Notes: generated by a model not told the origin, from the letters alone. Counted from the stretch's first letter, positions 1 through 9,474 are shown. The stretch is 64,000 nt of DNA from Streptomyces griseosporeus (GCF_014656055.1 NZ_BNBR01000002.1:685164-749163), one strand, 5' to 3'. Program-made: numbers and translations.

Positions 1-1805
1 ACGGTGTCGCCCTCGGCCTCCAGGATCCGGTCCAGGCGGCGGATGTCGCCGTACCGGTTGCGGTAGGTGTCCCAGTCCAGCTCGGCGAGGTCGCCGTAGC
101 CCTCGAACTGGCTGATGACGCCGTCGTGGAAGGGCACGTGCAGGGTGCGGGAGACCTCCTCCCACCGCTCGCGTTCGCCGTCGTCCAGGCCGGTCCGCTC
201 GACGAGTTCGCGGCGGCGCGGCTCGGGCAGCACGTCCAGCAGTTCCAGGGCGCGGGCGAGCACCCAGGCGGCGGTGACGTTGGTGTAGGCGTTGTCGTCC
301 AGGCCGGGTGTGGTGGCGTCCGGGTAGGCCTCGTGGTACTCGTCGGGGCCGACGACGCCCTTGATGCGGTGCCGGCCCAGCCCCGGGTCCCAATCGGCGG
401 CGTCGGCCCAGAAGCGGGCGATCTGCAGCAGCATCTCGGCGCCCTTGGTGTGCAGGAACTCGGCGTCGCCGGCGGCCTGGCAGTACTGCCACACGTTGTA
501 GGCGATGGCGGAGCCGACGTGGTGCTGGAGGTGGGAGTGGTCGGGCAGCCAGCGGCCCGAACGCGGGTTGAGGTGCAGCTGCTGGGTCTCCTCGCGGCCG
601 TCGCTGCCGCTCTGCCACGGGTACATCGCGCCCCGCCGCCCGGCCGCCCGGGCGGCGGAGCAGGCCTGTTCCAGCCGGCGGTGGCGGTAGTGCAGCAGCG
701 CCCGGGAGACCTCGGGGAAGTGCAGGTTCAGGTACGGCAGGACGAACAGCTCGTCCCAGAAGACATGGCCTCGGTAGGCCTCGCCGTGCAGGCCGCGGGC
801 GGGGACGCCGACGTCGAGGTCGGCGGTGTGCGGGGAGAGGGTCTGCAGCACGTGGAACAGGTGCAGGCGCAGGATCCGGCCGGACTCCCCGGGCACGTCG
901 AGGTCGGCCCGCCGCCACAGCTGGTCCCAGGCGGTCAGGTGGGACTCCAGCAGGTCGTCCCAGCCGGGGGCGCGGCCGACGCGGGCGACGGCGGCGTGCA
1001 GTGGGTCGCTGATCGCCGGGTCGCGGGAGGTGTGCAGGGCGATCGTCTTGTCGACGGTGGCGACCCGCCCGTCGGTCAGCTCCAGCCGGACCCGCTGGAC
1101 GGCGCGCGGGTTCTCGTGCCGGGCCGCCACGGGCGCGTCCACGGTGAGGCGGGCGGCCGTGCCGACGCGGATGTCGGAGGTGCGGGTGCGGCAGCGCAGC
1201 CACACGGTGCCGGGGTCGTCGCCGCCGGAGTGGGCGTGGGTGAGGTGGCGGCCGTCGAGGTCGCGGTAGCGGGCGACCCCCGCGTTGCTGACGCCGCCGT
1301 CCAGCGCGGACTCGACCTCCAGCGTGCCGGACCAGCCCTCGGCGGTGAACTCGGTGCGCATGGCGGCGAGATGGGGGTCGGCCATGTGCACCAGGCGCTG
1401 CTGGTGCACCAGGAGCGCCCGGCCCTCGCCGAGGTCGTAGCGGGTACGGCGCTCCAGCAGCCCGGAGCACAGGATCAGCCGCAGGTCGTGGTCGAGGACG
1501 GGGGTGGTGTCGGGGTGCAGCCACTCCCCGCCGGGTCGCCGGAACCGCAGCGGGAGCCAGTTCGGCACATTGACCATGTCCTCGTTCTCGACGCTGCGCC
1601 CGGCCACCTCGGAGGTGAGCCGGTTGTAGCAGCCGGCGACATACGTGCCCGGGTAGTGCAGCTCGTCGGCGGCGCACTCCGGCAGCGCGCCCCGGGTGGC
1701 GAAGTACCCGTTGCCCAGCGTGCACAGCGACTCCCGCAGCCGCTCGTCGGCGGGCCGGTAGCCCTCGTACTCCCAGCTCCAGCCCGTCACCTCGGCGCTC
1801 GTCAC
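1..1805 (-). CDS. GH65 family disaccharide phosphorylase, partial (C-terminus beyond window)
   Basis: The protein is a glycoside hydrolase family 65 enzyme: a cytoplasmic phosphorylase or hydrolase of alpha-glucosides such as maltose, trehalose or kojibiose. About 601 residues are visible; the family is usually 750-800, so the C-terminus lies before base 1. The motif HVFWDE near residue 350 and GPDEYHE near 486-492, whose first Glu (about 489) is the family's general acid, are both present. The start is GTG with GGAGGA eight bases upstream. No signal peptide is visible. It follows a DosS/DosR-like pair on the same strand; Mycobacterium has a GH65-containing protein (OtsB1, Rv2006) in its DosR regulon, so a role in mobilising sugar under hypoxia is a reasonable inference. 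The exact disaccharide cannot be told from sequence. Confidence 0.9.
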   Translation of the reverse strand, partial: MTSAEVTGWSWEYEGYRPADERLRESLCTLGNGYFATRGALPECAADELHYPGTYVAGCYNRLTSEVAGRSVENEDMVNVPNWLPLRFRRPGGEWLHPDTTPVLDHDLRLILCSGLLERRTRYDLGEGRALLVHQQRLVHMADPHLAAMRTEFTAEGWSGTLEVESALDGGVSNAGVARYRDLDGRHLTHAHSGGDDPGTVWLRCRTRTSDIRVGTAARLTVDAPVAARHENPRAVQRVRLELTDGRVATVDKTIALHTSRDPAISDPLHAAVARVGRAPGWDDLLESHLTAWDQLWRRADLDVPGESGRILRLHLFHVLQTLSPHTADLDVGVPARGLHGEAYRGHVFWDELFVLPYLNLHFPEVSRALLHYRHRRLEQACSAARAAGRRGAMYPWQSGSDGREETQQLHLNPRSGRWLPDHSHLQHHVGSAIAYNVWQYCQAAGDAEFLHTKGAEMLLQIARFWADAADWDPGLGRHRIKGVVGPDEYHEAYPDATTPGLDDNAYTNVTAAWVLARALELLDVLPEPRRRELVERTGLDDGERERWEEVSRTLHVPFHDGVISQFEGYGDLAELDWDTYRNRYGDIRRLDRILEAEGDT

Positions 1806-2262
1806 GTCAGCGCTCCTCCGTATCCGTGCGCCGTCCCCGGACCGGGAAGGCGCCGCCGGCAGCGGTCACGGCCCGGGTTCCCTGCCCGGGGACGCTCAGG
1901 CCTGGTGGAGGGGGCGTGGCTGTGGTGTGCTGGGGTGAGACGGGAAGGACCGTTTTCGGGACGCGGGGAAGCGGCCCGCAGCCGCGCACCGCGCAATGAG
2001 GATCCGCAAGAAGCGGATGGTCCTTCCCGCCGCCTCGCCCACGGCCGCGCGGCGACGCGGGCGGGGCTGCTGGGGCGCGGGATGCCGGCCCGCCGGATCC
2101 GCTACGAGGAGTTCGGCAGGGGCCTGCGGCCCTCCGGATCGGCCGCGGGGTGTTCCGCGCATGCTGCCGGCTCGCCGATCCGCTGCGAGGAGTCGACCTC
2201 GGACCTGTGCCGGCCGGACGCGACCGCCTCAACTCTCGTACCTCGCAGATGACTTGAGGTCG
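1806..2262. other. Intergenic region upstream of the GH65 gene
   Basis: No credible gene is seen in these 457 bases. They hold the presumed GH65 promoter. An inverted repeat ATCCGC-AAGAA-GCGGAT lies at 2002-2018, followed by GGTCCTTCCC, and a GGACCG-TTTT-CGGGAC element lies near 1948-1963. Two copies of a 17-bp direct repeat, GATCCGCTACGAGGAGT and GATCCGCTGCGAGGAGT (one mismatch), lie at 2096-2112 and 2177-2193. Confidence 0.5.
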
Positions 2263-4038
2263 CTAGCCCTCGTCCCGCTCCCCCACCGGCACCCGCCACT
2301 CCAGCGTGGTGCCGCCGCCCTCAGGGGCGCGGGTGCGCAGCGCGCCGCCCAGTTGTTCGGCCCGTTCGGCCAGGTTGCTCAGGCCGCTGCGGCGGCCCCC
2401 GGCCGGCAGGCCGACGCCGTCGTCCGTGACGGTCAGGCGGATCTCGCGGCCGTCGGTCTCCAGGGCGACGTCGACGCGGCCGGCGTGGGCGTGCCGGGCG
2501 ACGTTGGTGAGGGCTTCGGACAGGACGGCCACCACATGGTCGGCGATGTCGCGGGGTACGTCGGTGTCGAGCAGCCCCTCCATCCGCACGCTGGGGGCGA
2601 AGCCCAGCACGGGCGCGGCCTCGCCGACCGCCCGGACGACGCGGGCCCGCAGCCCGGAACCGGCGCCGCCCTCCCGGGAGCGCAGGCCGAAGATGGTCGA
2701 GCGGATGATCTTGATGGTCTCGTCCAGGTCGTCCACGGCCCGCACGACGCGTTCGGCGGCCTCCTGGTGCTCGATGAAGCGGCCGGCGCTCTGCAGGGTC
2801 ATGCCCGTCGCGAAGAGCCGCTGGATGGCCAGGTCGTGCAGGTCACGGGCGATGCGGTCGCGGTCCTTGAGCACCGCGATCTCCTCGGCGTCCCGGCGGC
2901 GGTCGGCCAGCTCCATCGCGACGGCGGCCTGCGCGGCGAAGCCCTGCAGGGGCTCGGTCTCCTTCTCGGAGAACGCCGTCTGCCCCGCCTCGCGCACCAG
3001 CAGCACCACGCCCCGGACGCCTTCGACGCCGGTGCCGACGGGCACGGCCACCGCCGGGCCCAGTCCGGTGAACCGGTCGGGCCCGGCCGAGACGCGCGGG
3101 TCGGCGGAGATGTCCTCGCTGGTGACAGGGTTGGCGCCGACGTAGGCCTCGCCCATGAGGCTGCCCCTGAAGGGCAGCACCAGGCCGCGGTGGCGCTCGG
3201 CGTCCACGCCGGTGGCGAGTTCGACGCTCAGCGAGTCCGTCTCCTCCACCGGCATGGCGACGGCCGCGAGCGCCGCCCCGGTGATCTCCCGGGCCCGTTC
3301 GGCGAGCAGACCGAGGACCTCGGCACGTTCGGCGCCGGACATCAGGCCGTGGGTGATCTCGGCGGTGGCCCGCAGCCAGCGCTCGCGCAGCCGGGACTCC
3401 TCGTACAGGCGGGCGTTGTCGATGGCGACGCCGGCCGCGACGGCCAGCGTGGACAGCACCGACTCGTCCTCCTCGTCGAACTGGAGGCCGCCGCGCTTCT
3501 CGGTCAGATACAGGTTGCCGAAGACCTGGTCGCGCACCCGGATGGGGACGCCGAGGAAGGTGTTCATCGGCGGGTGGTGGGCCGGGAAGCCGTAGGAGGC
3601 GGGGTGCTGGGACAGCTTGGCGAGCCGCAGCGGCTCGGGGTGGCGGATCAGCTCGCCGAGGATTCCATGGCCCTCCGGGTAGGGGCCGATGCGGGCGATC
3701 CGGTCCGCGCCGACGCCGACGGTGTGGAAGGCCGACAGCCGCTTGCCGTCGGGCCCGATCACGCCGAGCGCCGCGTACTCGGCGTCCACCAGCACGGCGG
3801 CGGCCTCGACGATGCGGCGCAGCGCCTGCTCCAGGTTCAGCTCGCGGCCGACCGACAGCACCGCCTCCAGCAGGCTGTGCACCCGGTCGCGGGTCCCGCG
3901 GGCCGCGTCGATCCGGGCCTGCAGCTCCTCCAGCAGCTCGTCCAGGCGCAGCTGGGGCAGCCGTATTCGGGCCTCCGCGGGCCCCACGGTTCCGCCGGTC
4001 CCTTCGGTCCCTGCCACCCCTGGCCTCCCGAGGCTCAC
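2263..4038 (-). CDS. DosS/DevS-like sensor histidine kinase, two GAF domains
   Basis: This is a 591-residue cytoplasmic sensor kinase. After a coiled lead-in come GAF1 (about 60-205) and GAF2 (about 215-375), then a HisKA_3 dimerisation helix with ARDLHDLAIQRLF, where His401 is the predicted phosphoacceptor, and a C-terminal HATPase with DGVGLP and GGGTTL boxes. GAF1 carries GHGILGELI and GFPAHHPPM (His154/155), closely matching the haem-binding GAF of mycobacterial DosS/DosT, so gas or redox sensing through haem is likely. The gene lies 75 bases downstream of its response regulator, almost certainly in the same transcript. The family in Streptomyces is represented by OsdK. The start ATG is the first in frame; a slightly later start cannot be excluded. 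Confidence 0.9.
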   Translation of the reverse strand: MSLGRPGVAGTEGTGGTVGPAEARIRLPQLRLDELLEELQARIDAARGTRDRVHSLLEAVLSVGRELNLEQALRRIVEAAAVLVDAEYAALGVIGPDGKRLSAFHTVGVGADRIARIGPYPEGHGILGELIRHPEPLRLAKLSQHPASYGFPAHHPPMNTFLGVPIRVRDQVFGNLYLTEKRGGLQFDEEDESVLSTLAVAAGVAIDNARLYEESRLRERWLRATAEITHGLMSGAERAEVLGLLAERAREITGAALAAVAMPVEETDSLSVELATGVDAERHRGLVLPFRGSLMGEAYVGANPVTSEDISADPRVSAGPDRFTGLGPAVAVPVGTGVEGVRGVVLLVREAGQTAFSEKETEPLQGFAAQAAVAMELADRRRDAEEIAVLKDRDRIARDLHDLAIQRLFATGMTLQSAGRFIEHQEAAERVVRAVDDLDETIKIIRSTIFGLRSREGGAGSGLRARVVRAVGEAAPVLGFAPSVRMEGLLDTDVPRDIADHVVAVLSEALTNVARHAHAGRVDVALETDGREIRLTVTDDGVGLPAGGRRSGLSNLAERAEQLGGALRTRAPEGGGTTLEWRVPVGERDEG

Positions 4039-4113
4039 GGCACGGCCGGCCCTCGCGCCGGTCCTACGGCCACGGTATCGGTCCGCGCGGGCCCGGTGCC
4101 TGCCGATGGGGCG

Positions 4114-4806
4114 TTACCGGCCGGGGGGCCGCTGCCGGTCCTGGGCCTGGGTGGCGATGACCGCGGCCTGCACCCGCCGCTCGACGCCGAGCTTGGCCAG
4201 CAGCCGGGAGATGTGGTTCTTCACCGTCTTCTCGGCGAGGAAGAGCCGCTGCCCGATCTGCCGGTTGGTCAGCCCCTCGCCGATCAGGGCGAGGATCTCG
4301 CGCTCCCGCTCGGTGAGACCGGGCAGCGCCTGCGGCCCCTCCTCCTCCCGCTGGTCGTGGCGGAGGCGGGCCATCAGCCTGGCGGTGGCGCTCGGGTCGA
4401 GCAGGGACTGCCCGGCGGCGACCGTGCGGACGGCCGTGACCAGGTCGGAACCCTGGATCTGCTTGAGCACATAGCCGGAGGCGCCGGCCATGATCGAGTC
4501 CAGCAGGGCCTCCTCGTCGTCGAAGGAGGTGAGCATCAGGCAGGCCAGCTCCGGCATGCGCGAGCGCAGCTCACGGCAGACGGTGACGCCGTCGCCGTCG
4601 GGCAGCCGCACGTCCAGGACGGCGACCTGCGGGCGCAGCGCCGGCACCCGGGCGAGGGCCTGGGCGACGGTGCCGGCCTCGCCGACCACGCTGATGTCCG
4701 GCTCGTCGTTCAGCAGGTCGTGCACGCCCCGCCGTACGACCTCGTGGTCGTCCAGCAGGAAGACCCGGATCGGTGCGCCGGGGCCGGGCCGCTGGCTGTC
4801 CGCCAT
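4114..4806 (-). CDS. DosR/OsdR-like NarL-family response regulator
   Basis: The 230-residue protein has an N-terminal receiver domain with the acidic pair Asp19-Asp20 and phosphoacceptor Asp65 in [13 protein letters not shown], and a C-terminal LuxR/NarL helix-turn-helix ([22 protein letters not shown], then KTVKNH). It is the partner of the kinase encoded 75 bases downstream. By homology to DosR (Mycobacterium) and OsdR (S. coelicolor) it should activate dormancy genes by binding palindromes. The block around it contains several genes of types known from those regulons. A CCCGTCCC/GGGACGGG inverted repeat (4867-4887) and a GGGCCG-AA-CGGCCC palindrome (4932-4945) lie in the shared upstream region and may be its own sites. 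Confidence 0.92.
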   Translation of the reverse strand: MADSQRPGPGAPIRVFLLDDHEVVRRGVHDLLNDEPDISVVGEAGTVAQALARVPALRPQVAVLDVRLPDGDGVTVCRELRSRMPELACLMLTSFDDEEALLDSIMAGASGYVLKQIQGSDLVTAVRTVAAGQSLLDPSATARLMARLRHDQREEEGPQALPGLTEREREILALIGEGLTNRQIGQRLFLAEKTVKNHISRLLAKLGVERRVQAAVIATQAQDRQRPPGR

Positions 4807-4866
4807 CGTCGCTCCTTGTCATGGCCGGTGGGGCCGGCTGTCGGGCGGGTGTCCCCGGGACGGATG

Positions 4867-4887
4867 CCCGTCCCGGGGAGGGACGGG
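4867..4887. promoter_or_regulatory. Inverted repeat upstream of the response regulator gene
   Basis: CCCGTCCC and GGGACGGG are perfect 8-bp arms separated by five bases, 61 bases upstream of the regulator's start codon. It is an everted form of the GGGAC/GTCCC half-sites of mycobacterial DosR boxes. A role as operator is inferred from position and symmetry only. Confidence 0.4.
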
Positions 4888-4930
4888 TTCCCTTCCCGGT
4901 TGATCCTTCGCCTTCCGGGGCCCGAAGGCC

Positions 4931-4946
4931 AGGGCCGAACGGCCCT
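4931..4946. promoter_or_regulatory. Candidate OsdR/DosR-type box A
   Basis: AGGGCCG-AA-CGGCCCT is a perfect 7-bp-arm palindrome followed by TCCCCC. It lies between the divergent response regulator and PNPOx genes, 85 bases upstream of the latter. The same core GGGCCG-N2-CGGCCC recurs at 9302 and 9475 in front of other dormancy-type genes. Confidence 0.5.
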
Positions 4947-5030
4947 TCCCCCGCATCGCCTCGCGCGTTCGAATGATCGGGACGCACTCCGACCCGTCCC
5001 CTCCTCTCCCCTACGGACCCGGGAACCGCC

Positions 5031-5483
5031 ATGGCCATCGAGCACGCCCCGCCGGTCCCGGCAGGGCCCCGCCGGACCGTCGCACTCGGCAGTGCGGAGG
5101 CCTTGCGGCTGCTGGGCAGCGTCTCCTTCGGGCGGCTCGTCTTCACCCGGCAGGCGCTGCCGACGATCCGCCCGGTCAACCACGTCCTGGACGGCGGCGA
5201 CATCGTCATCCGCACCCACGACGGCGGCGCCCTGACGACGCGGGCCCGGCAGGCCGGCGCGCAGGGTGTCGTAGTGGCGTACGAGGCGGACGCCATCGAC
5301 CCGGACACCCACCTCGGCTGGAGCGTGGTCGTCACCGGCTACGCCCGCCTCGTCACCGACCCCGCCGACCTGGCCCACTGCCGGGCGCTGCTGCGCCCCT
5401 GGGTGGACCGCCCCATGGACCAGGCGGTACGGATCCACCCCGACCTGGTCACGGGGACACGGCTGACCGCCGTCCAGGGCTGA
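5031..5483 (+). CDS. Pyridoxamine 5'-phosphate oxidase-like flavin-binding protein
   Basis: A 150-residue single-domain protein of the PNPOx-like split-barrel superfamily (Pyridox_ox_2 type). The core runs from LGSVSFGRLVFTRQALPTIRPVNHVLDGGDIVIRT through a GWSVVVTGYARLV strand to the C-terminal Arg-rich loop, the pattern of small FMN- or F420-binding reductases. Such proteins are frequent members of actinobacterial DosR-type regulons. It is divergent from the response regulator gene and convergent with the next gene, whose stop lies 12 bases away. A candidate OsdR box is 85 bases upstream. The ribosome site is weak (GGGAACC). The substrate is unknown. Confidence 0.85.
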   Translation: MAIEHAPPVPAGPRRTVALGSAEALRLLGSVSFGRLVFTRQALPTIRPVNHVLDGGDIVIRTHDGGALTTRARQAGAQGVVVAYEADAIDPDTHLGWSVVVTGYARLVTDPADLAHCRALLRPWVDRPMDQAVRIHPDLVTGTRLTAVQG

Positions 5484-5495
5484 CCGGGCGTCGGC

Positions 5496-6491
5496 TCAGG
5501 TGCCGGCGGCGGCCCGGGGGGACCGGTGGTGGGGGGCGGGGGCGGGGTGGCCGCCTCGGGATCGGGTCAGGGCGTCCAGGTGGGCGCGGATGTAGGGGAC
5601 GGCCACCGTGTCCAGTTCGCCGTCGACGAAGGCGGGCTGGACGTTGACCTCGAAGACGACGCCGCCGTTCTCGATCGCCAGGTCGACGCCGGCGAAGGGC
5701 AGGCCGACGGAGGCCGTGGCGGCGACGGCGAGTTCGGTGAGCCGGGCGGGCAGGTCGGCGGGGGCGATGGGGACGGGCGTGGCGCCCTGGCAGGTGTTGC
5801 AGGGGGTGTCCAGCGCGGGCTGGAGGTGCTCGCGGGCGTGGATGACGCGGCCGCCCAGCACGAAGACGCGGAACTGGTGGCGCTGCCCGTCGGGGGTGAG
5901 GTTGCCGGCGTCGCGGGAGAGCAGCCAGTCGGTGCCGCGGTCGGCGTAGAAGGCGGCGGCCTCGTGGAGTGCGGCGTCGGTGGTGACGTGGAAGGTGTCG
6001 TTGCCGCCGGTGCCGACGACGGGCCGGGCCCAGGCGTCCCGGCCGAGCTTGTCGAAAGCGGCCAGGGCCTCCTCGGGCGACGGGCGGGACAGCACGAGGG
6101 TCTCCATGTGGGCGACGCCGTCGCGCCGGAAGCGCTCGACGGTGAGGTCCTTCTCGGTGGCGACGCGCCAGGCGGCCGTACCGGTGCCGAGGGTGACCAC
6201 GTCGTGCCGTTCCAGCAGCCGCTGGAACGCGGCGAGTTCATGGCGCCGGTGCGGCGGGATCTCGTACAGGACGACGATGTCGGGCGTGAAGTCGACGCCT
6301 TCGTTGGGGACTTGGAGCCGTAAGCGGTGTCCGTCGCGGATGCCGCGGCCGGGGCCGCCGGCGGCGAAGTGCCGGGAGTCGACACGGACCGGCTCTTCGC
6401 CGGTGAGCAGGCCGATCGCGTCGGCGAGGTACTCGCTGCACCGTTCGGGCGAGGTGGGGTCGGCGATCAGGGCGACACGGGGTCGGGACAC
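5496..6491 (-). CDS. ATP-grasp domain protein (RimK-like)
   Basis: A 331-residue protein with the ATP-grasp fold: a Rossmann-like N-terminal third (PRVALIADPTSPE), the central lysine-bearing segment TEKDLTVERFRRDG and KLGRDAWARPVVGTGGNDTF, and a C-terminal metal-binding half ending in GVDLAIENGGVVFEVNVQPAF, where Glu and Asn match the Mg-binding E-x-N of the superfamily. Members ligate an amino acid or peptide to a carboxylate using ATP; the substrate is not predictable here. The start is GTG with GGAGG five bases upstream. It sits between two dormancy-type genes on the same strand as phosphoketolase, but has its own 342-base upstream region with overlapping palindromes. Confidence 0.8.
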   Translation of the reverse strand: MSRPRVALIADPTSPERCSEYLADAIGLLTGEEPVRVDSRHFAAGGPGRGIRDGHRLRLQVPNEGVDFTPDIVVLYEIPPHRRHELAAFQRLLERHDVVTLGTGTAAWRVATEKDLTVERFRRDGVAHMETLVLSRPSPEEALAAFDKLGRDAWARPVVGTGGNDTFHVTTDAALHEAAAFYADRGTDWLLSRDAGNLTPDGQRHQFRVFVLGGRVIHAREHLQPALDTPCNTCQGATPVPIAPADLPARLTELAVAATASVGLPFAGVDLAIENGGVVFEVNVQPAFVDGELDTVAVPYIRAHLDALTRSRGGHPAPAPHHRSPRAAAGT

Positions 6492-6833
6492 AGCAGCCTC
6501 CAGCGACTGACGACGCGCACGGTGCCGCGCGCTCTCGGCGGACGGCCCGAGCGGGGTTCACGGGAACGGTGGTGCCTGTCGCGCGGGCGGTTCGGTTCCG
6601 CCCAGCCGGATCGGTGTCACAGCGCTGTGGCGCCACACTGTAGGCGCCCGGCGGGAGGTCATGACAGGGCGCACGGCCCCCGCCCTCCTGCTCCGCCCCC
6701 TGCGCCGTCCGCCCCGGTATGTGCGCCCTGCCCGACGGGCCCGGCCGCCGCCCCGGGCCCCCTCTGCCCCACCTTCCTGTCCCGCCCGGGTCCGGGTACG
6801 GCACGGCGGCTCGGGACCGGCGCGGCGGGCCGC
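6492..6833. other. Intergenic region upstream of the ATP-grasp gene
   Basis: No gene is seen. Near the ATP-grasp side two perfect 12-bp palindromes overlap by four bases: CACAGCGCTGTG (6618-6629) and TGTGGCGCCACA (6626-6637). On the minus strand the sequence just upstream reads CCTACAGTGTGG, a plausible -10 region, so the palindromes probably overlie the promoter. The rest, next to the phosphoketolase stop, shows nothing recognisable. Confidence 0.5.
6618..6637. promoter_or_regulatory. Two overlapping perfect palindromes, likely operator
   Basis: CACAGCGCTGTG and TGTGGCGCCACA share four bases, giving two alternative dyads about 130 bases upstream of the ATP-grasp start codon. Such overlap suggests a site for a dimer pair or two competing regulators. 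The regulator is unknown. Confidence 0.45.
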
Positions 6834-9218
6834 TCAGCCGCCCCAGAACCAGTCGGCGACCTCCGGCAGGTCGGTGCCGTGGGTGCGGATCCAGTCGTGG
6901 TGGCGCAGCCGGGCGTCCTCCATCCGCTGCCGTACGCCCGCGGCGCGCACCGCGAGGCCGGGGACGCGGTCGATGACGTCCATGACGAGCCGGTAGCGGT
7001 CGAGGTCGTTGCGGACGACCATGTCGAAGGGCGTGGTGGTGGTGCCGATCTCCTTGTAGCCGCGGACGTGCAGATGGCGGTGGCCGGTGCGGCGGTAGGC
7101 GAGCCGGTGGATCAGCCACGGGTAGCCGTGGTAGGCGAACACGACCGGTTTGTCGGTGGTGAACAGACCGTCGTACTCGAAGTCGCTCATGCCGTGCGGG
7201 TGTTCCCCGGCGGGCATGAGGCGGGCGATGTCGACGACGTTGACCACGCGCACCGCCAGCTCGGGCAGGTGCCGGCGCAGCAGCTGGGCGGCGGCCAGGA
7301 CCTCCTGGGTGGGGACGTCGCCGGCGCAGGCGAGGACGACGTCGGGTTCGCGGGTGCCGTCCTCGGTGCCGGCCCACTCCCAGACGCCGGCGCCGCGGGC
7401 GCAGTGCACGCGGGCCTGGTCCATGGTGAGCCAGTCGAAGCAGGGCTGTTTGCCCGCGACGACGACGTTGACGTAGTCGCGGCTGCGCAGGGCGTGGTCG
7501 GCCACCGACAGCAGGGTGTTGGCGTCCGGCGGGAAGTAGACGCGCACGGCCTCCGGGCTCTTGTTGAGGATGTGGTCGACGAAGCCGGGGTCCTGGTGGG
7601 AGAAGCCGTTGTGGTCCTGCCGCCACACGTGCGAGGTGAGCAGGTAGTTGAGGGAGGCGATGGGAGCGCGCCAGGGCAGCCGGCGGGTCACGCGCAGCCA
7701 CTTGATGTGCTGGTTGACCATGGAGTCGACGATGTGCGCGAACGCCTCGTAGCAGGAGAACAGTCCGTGCCGGCCGGTCAGGAGGTAGCCCTCCAGCCAG
7801 CCCTGGCAGGTGTGTTCGGAGAGGATCTCCATCACCCGGCCGTGCCGGTCGAGGTGTTCGTCGACCTGGAGGGTCCGCGCCTGCCAGGCCTTGCCGGTCG
7901 CCTCGTACACGGCCTGGAGTCGGTTGGAGGCGGTCTCGTCGGGGCCGACGAGGCGGAAGTCGCGCCGGCCGGCGGTGGCCGCCATGACGTCCTGGAGCAG
8001 GTCGCCGAGGACGCGGGTGGGTTCGTGCCGGGTCGCGCCGGGCTTGTCGACGGGGACGGCGTAGGTGTCCAGGTCGGGCAGCGGCAGGTCGCGCAGCAGC
8101 AGGCCGCCGTTGGCGTGCGGGGTGGCGCCGAGGCGGCGGGTGCCGTCGGGGACGCAGGCGAGGACGTCGGGTCGGGGGCGGCCGTCGGCGTCGAACAGTT
8201 CCTCCGGCCGGTAGGAGCGCAGCCAGGCCTCCAGCTCGCGCAGGTGCTCGGGGTTGTCGCGGACGGCGGCCAGGGGCACCTGGTGGGCGCGCCAGGTCCC
8301 GGCGACGGGCAGCCCGTCGACCTCTGCGGGCCCGGTACAGCCCTTCGGGGTACGCAGCACGATCACCGGCCAGCGGGGGCGCTCGGTCGCGCCCTCTTCT
8401 CGGGCGGCACGCTGGAACGCGGCGATGCGGTCCAGGGCGGTGTCGAACGCCTCGGCCAGGGCGTGGTGGACGGCGTCGGGGTCGTCGCCGGTGACCTGGA
8501 TCGGGTCGTGGCCGTAGCCGCGCAGCAGCTCGTCGAGTTCGGGTTCGGGCAGGCGGGCCAGGACCGCCGGGTTGGCGATCTTGTAGCCGTTGAGGTGGAG
8601 GATCGGCAGGACGGCGCCGTCGTGGACCGGGTCGAGGAACTTGTTCGAGTGCCAGGAGGCGGCCAGCGGGCCGGTCTCCGCCTCGCCGTCGCCGATGACG
8701 CAGGCCACCAGCAGGTCGGGGTTGTCCAGCGCGGCGCCGTAGGCGTGGGAGAGGGCGTAGCCCAGCTCGCCGCCCTCGTGGATGGAGCCGGGTGTCTCGG
8801 GGGCGACGTGGCTGGGGACACCGCCGGGGAAGGAGAACTGCTTGAACAGCCGGGCCATGCCGGCCGCGTCCCGGGTGACATCCGGGTAGGTCTCGCTGTA
8901 CGAGCCCTCCAGCCAGGAGTTGGCGAGGACGGCCGGCCCGCCGTGTCCGGGGCCCCACACGCACAGGGCGTTCAGGTCACGCGCCTTGATCACCCGGTTG
9001 AGGTGGGTGTACACGAGGTTGAGGCCGGGCGAGGTGCCCCAGTGGCCGAGCAGGCGCGGCTTGACGTGCTCGGGGCGCAGCGGCTCGGTCAGCAGGGGGT
9101 TGGCCATGAGGTAGATCTGGCCGACGGCCAGGTAGTTCGCGGCGCGCCAGTGGGCGTCCAGCGTCCGCAGCTCGTCCGTGTCGAGCCGAGGGGGCGCCTG
9201 CTGGGTGTCGACGGACAT
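6834..9218 (-). CDS. xfp: Xylulose-5-phosphate/fructose-6-phosphate phosphoketolase
   Basis: A 794-residue thiamine-diphosphate enzyme cleaving xylulose 5-phosphate (or fructose 6-phosphate) with phosphate to acetyl phosphate plus glyceraldehyde 3-phosphate (or erythrose 4-phosphate). The full family length is present: N-terminal LGHWGTSPG (57-65) and GPGHGG (89-94), the ThDP motif GDGEAETG (176-183), a central KPxxF-type segment, and the C-terminal domain to DWFWGG. The ATG chosen has GGAAGGG eight bases upstream; an open frame continues about 260 codons further but has no homology and overlaps the divergent gene. Box B (9302-9315) lies 84 bases upstream. Acetyl phosphate made without oxygen fits the dormancy setting. 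Confidence 0.96.
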   Translation of the reverse strand: MSVDTQQAPPRLDTDELRTLDAHWRAANYLAVGQIYLMANPLLTEPLRPEHVKPRLLGHWGTSPGLNLVYTHLNRVIKARDLNALCVWGPGHGGPAVLANSWLEGSYSETYPDVTRDAAGMARLFKQFSFPGGVPSHVAPETPGSIHEGGELGYALSHAYGAALDNPDLLVACVIGDGEAETGPLAASWHSNKFLDPVHDGAVLPILHLNGYKIANPAVLARLPEPELDELLRGYGHDPIQVTGDDPDAVHHALAEAFDTALDRIAAFQRAAREEGATERPRWPVIVLRTPKGCTGPAEVDGLPVAGTWRAHQVPLAAVRDNPEHLRELEAWLRSYRPEELFDADGRPRPDVLACVPDGTRRLGATPHANGGLLLRDLPLPDLDTYAVPVDKPGATRHEPTRVLGDLLQDVMAATAGRRDFRLVGPDETASNRLQAVYEATGKAWQARTLQVDEHLDRHGRVMEILSEHTCQGWLEGYLLTGRHGLFSCYEAFAHIVDSMVNQHIKWLRVTRRLPWRAPIASLNYLLTSHVWRQDHNGFSHQDPGFVDHILNKSPEAVRVYFPPDANTLLSVADHALRSRDYVNVVVAGKQPCFDWLTMDQARVHCARGAGVWEWAGTEDGTREPDVVLACAGDVPTQEVLAAAQLLRRHLPELAVRVVNVVDIARLMPAGEHPHGMSDFEYDGLFTTDKPVVFAYHGYPWLIHRLAYRRTGHRHLHVRGYKEIGTTTTPFDMVVRNDLDRYRLVMDVIDRVPGLAVRAAGVRQRMEDARLRHHDWIRTHGTDLPEVADWFWGG

Positions 9219-9301
9219 GTGGGTCCCTTCCGGTCGGGGTGCGGCGGGAGGTACGGCCGTGCGCACCTCACCACCCTCGCCGCAGCGCCGGGTACCCGAC
9301 A

Positions 9302-9315
9302 GGGCCGAGCGGCCC
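9302..9315. promoter_or_regulatory. Candidate OsdR/DosR-type box B
   Basis: GGGCCG-AG-CGGCCC, perfect 6-bp arms, 84 bases upstream of the phosphoketolase start. The distance matches box A to its gene (85 bases), which supports a common activator. Confidence 0.5.
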
Positions 9316-9474
9316 ATCCGGGTGAAGGCAATCAGGCCGAACGGCACCTGGTGCGCGCCTTGGGTCTTCCTCACTGCCTCGGGCGGGGTCCGCCCGGCCA
9401 GGTCCGGCCCCGCCCACTCGTCGGCCTGGGCTTCCCGGCGGTTCCCGCGTCCGCCCCGGCGGGCCCGCGGGCTT

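Noticed and set aside
1996..5235. A plus-strand frame of 1079 codons over the two-component genes
   Set aside because: It is antisense to a histidine kinase and response regulator with all catalytic motifs; no domain is present in the frame.
5526..6323. Plus-strand Gly/Val-rich frame opposite the ATP-grasp gene
   Set aside because: Antisense low-complexity translation; the minus strand encodes a recognisable ATP-grasp fold with a good ribosome site.
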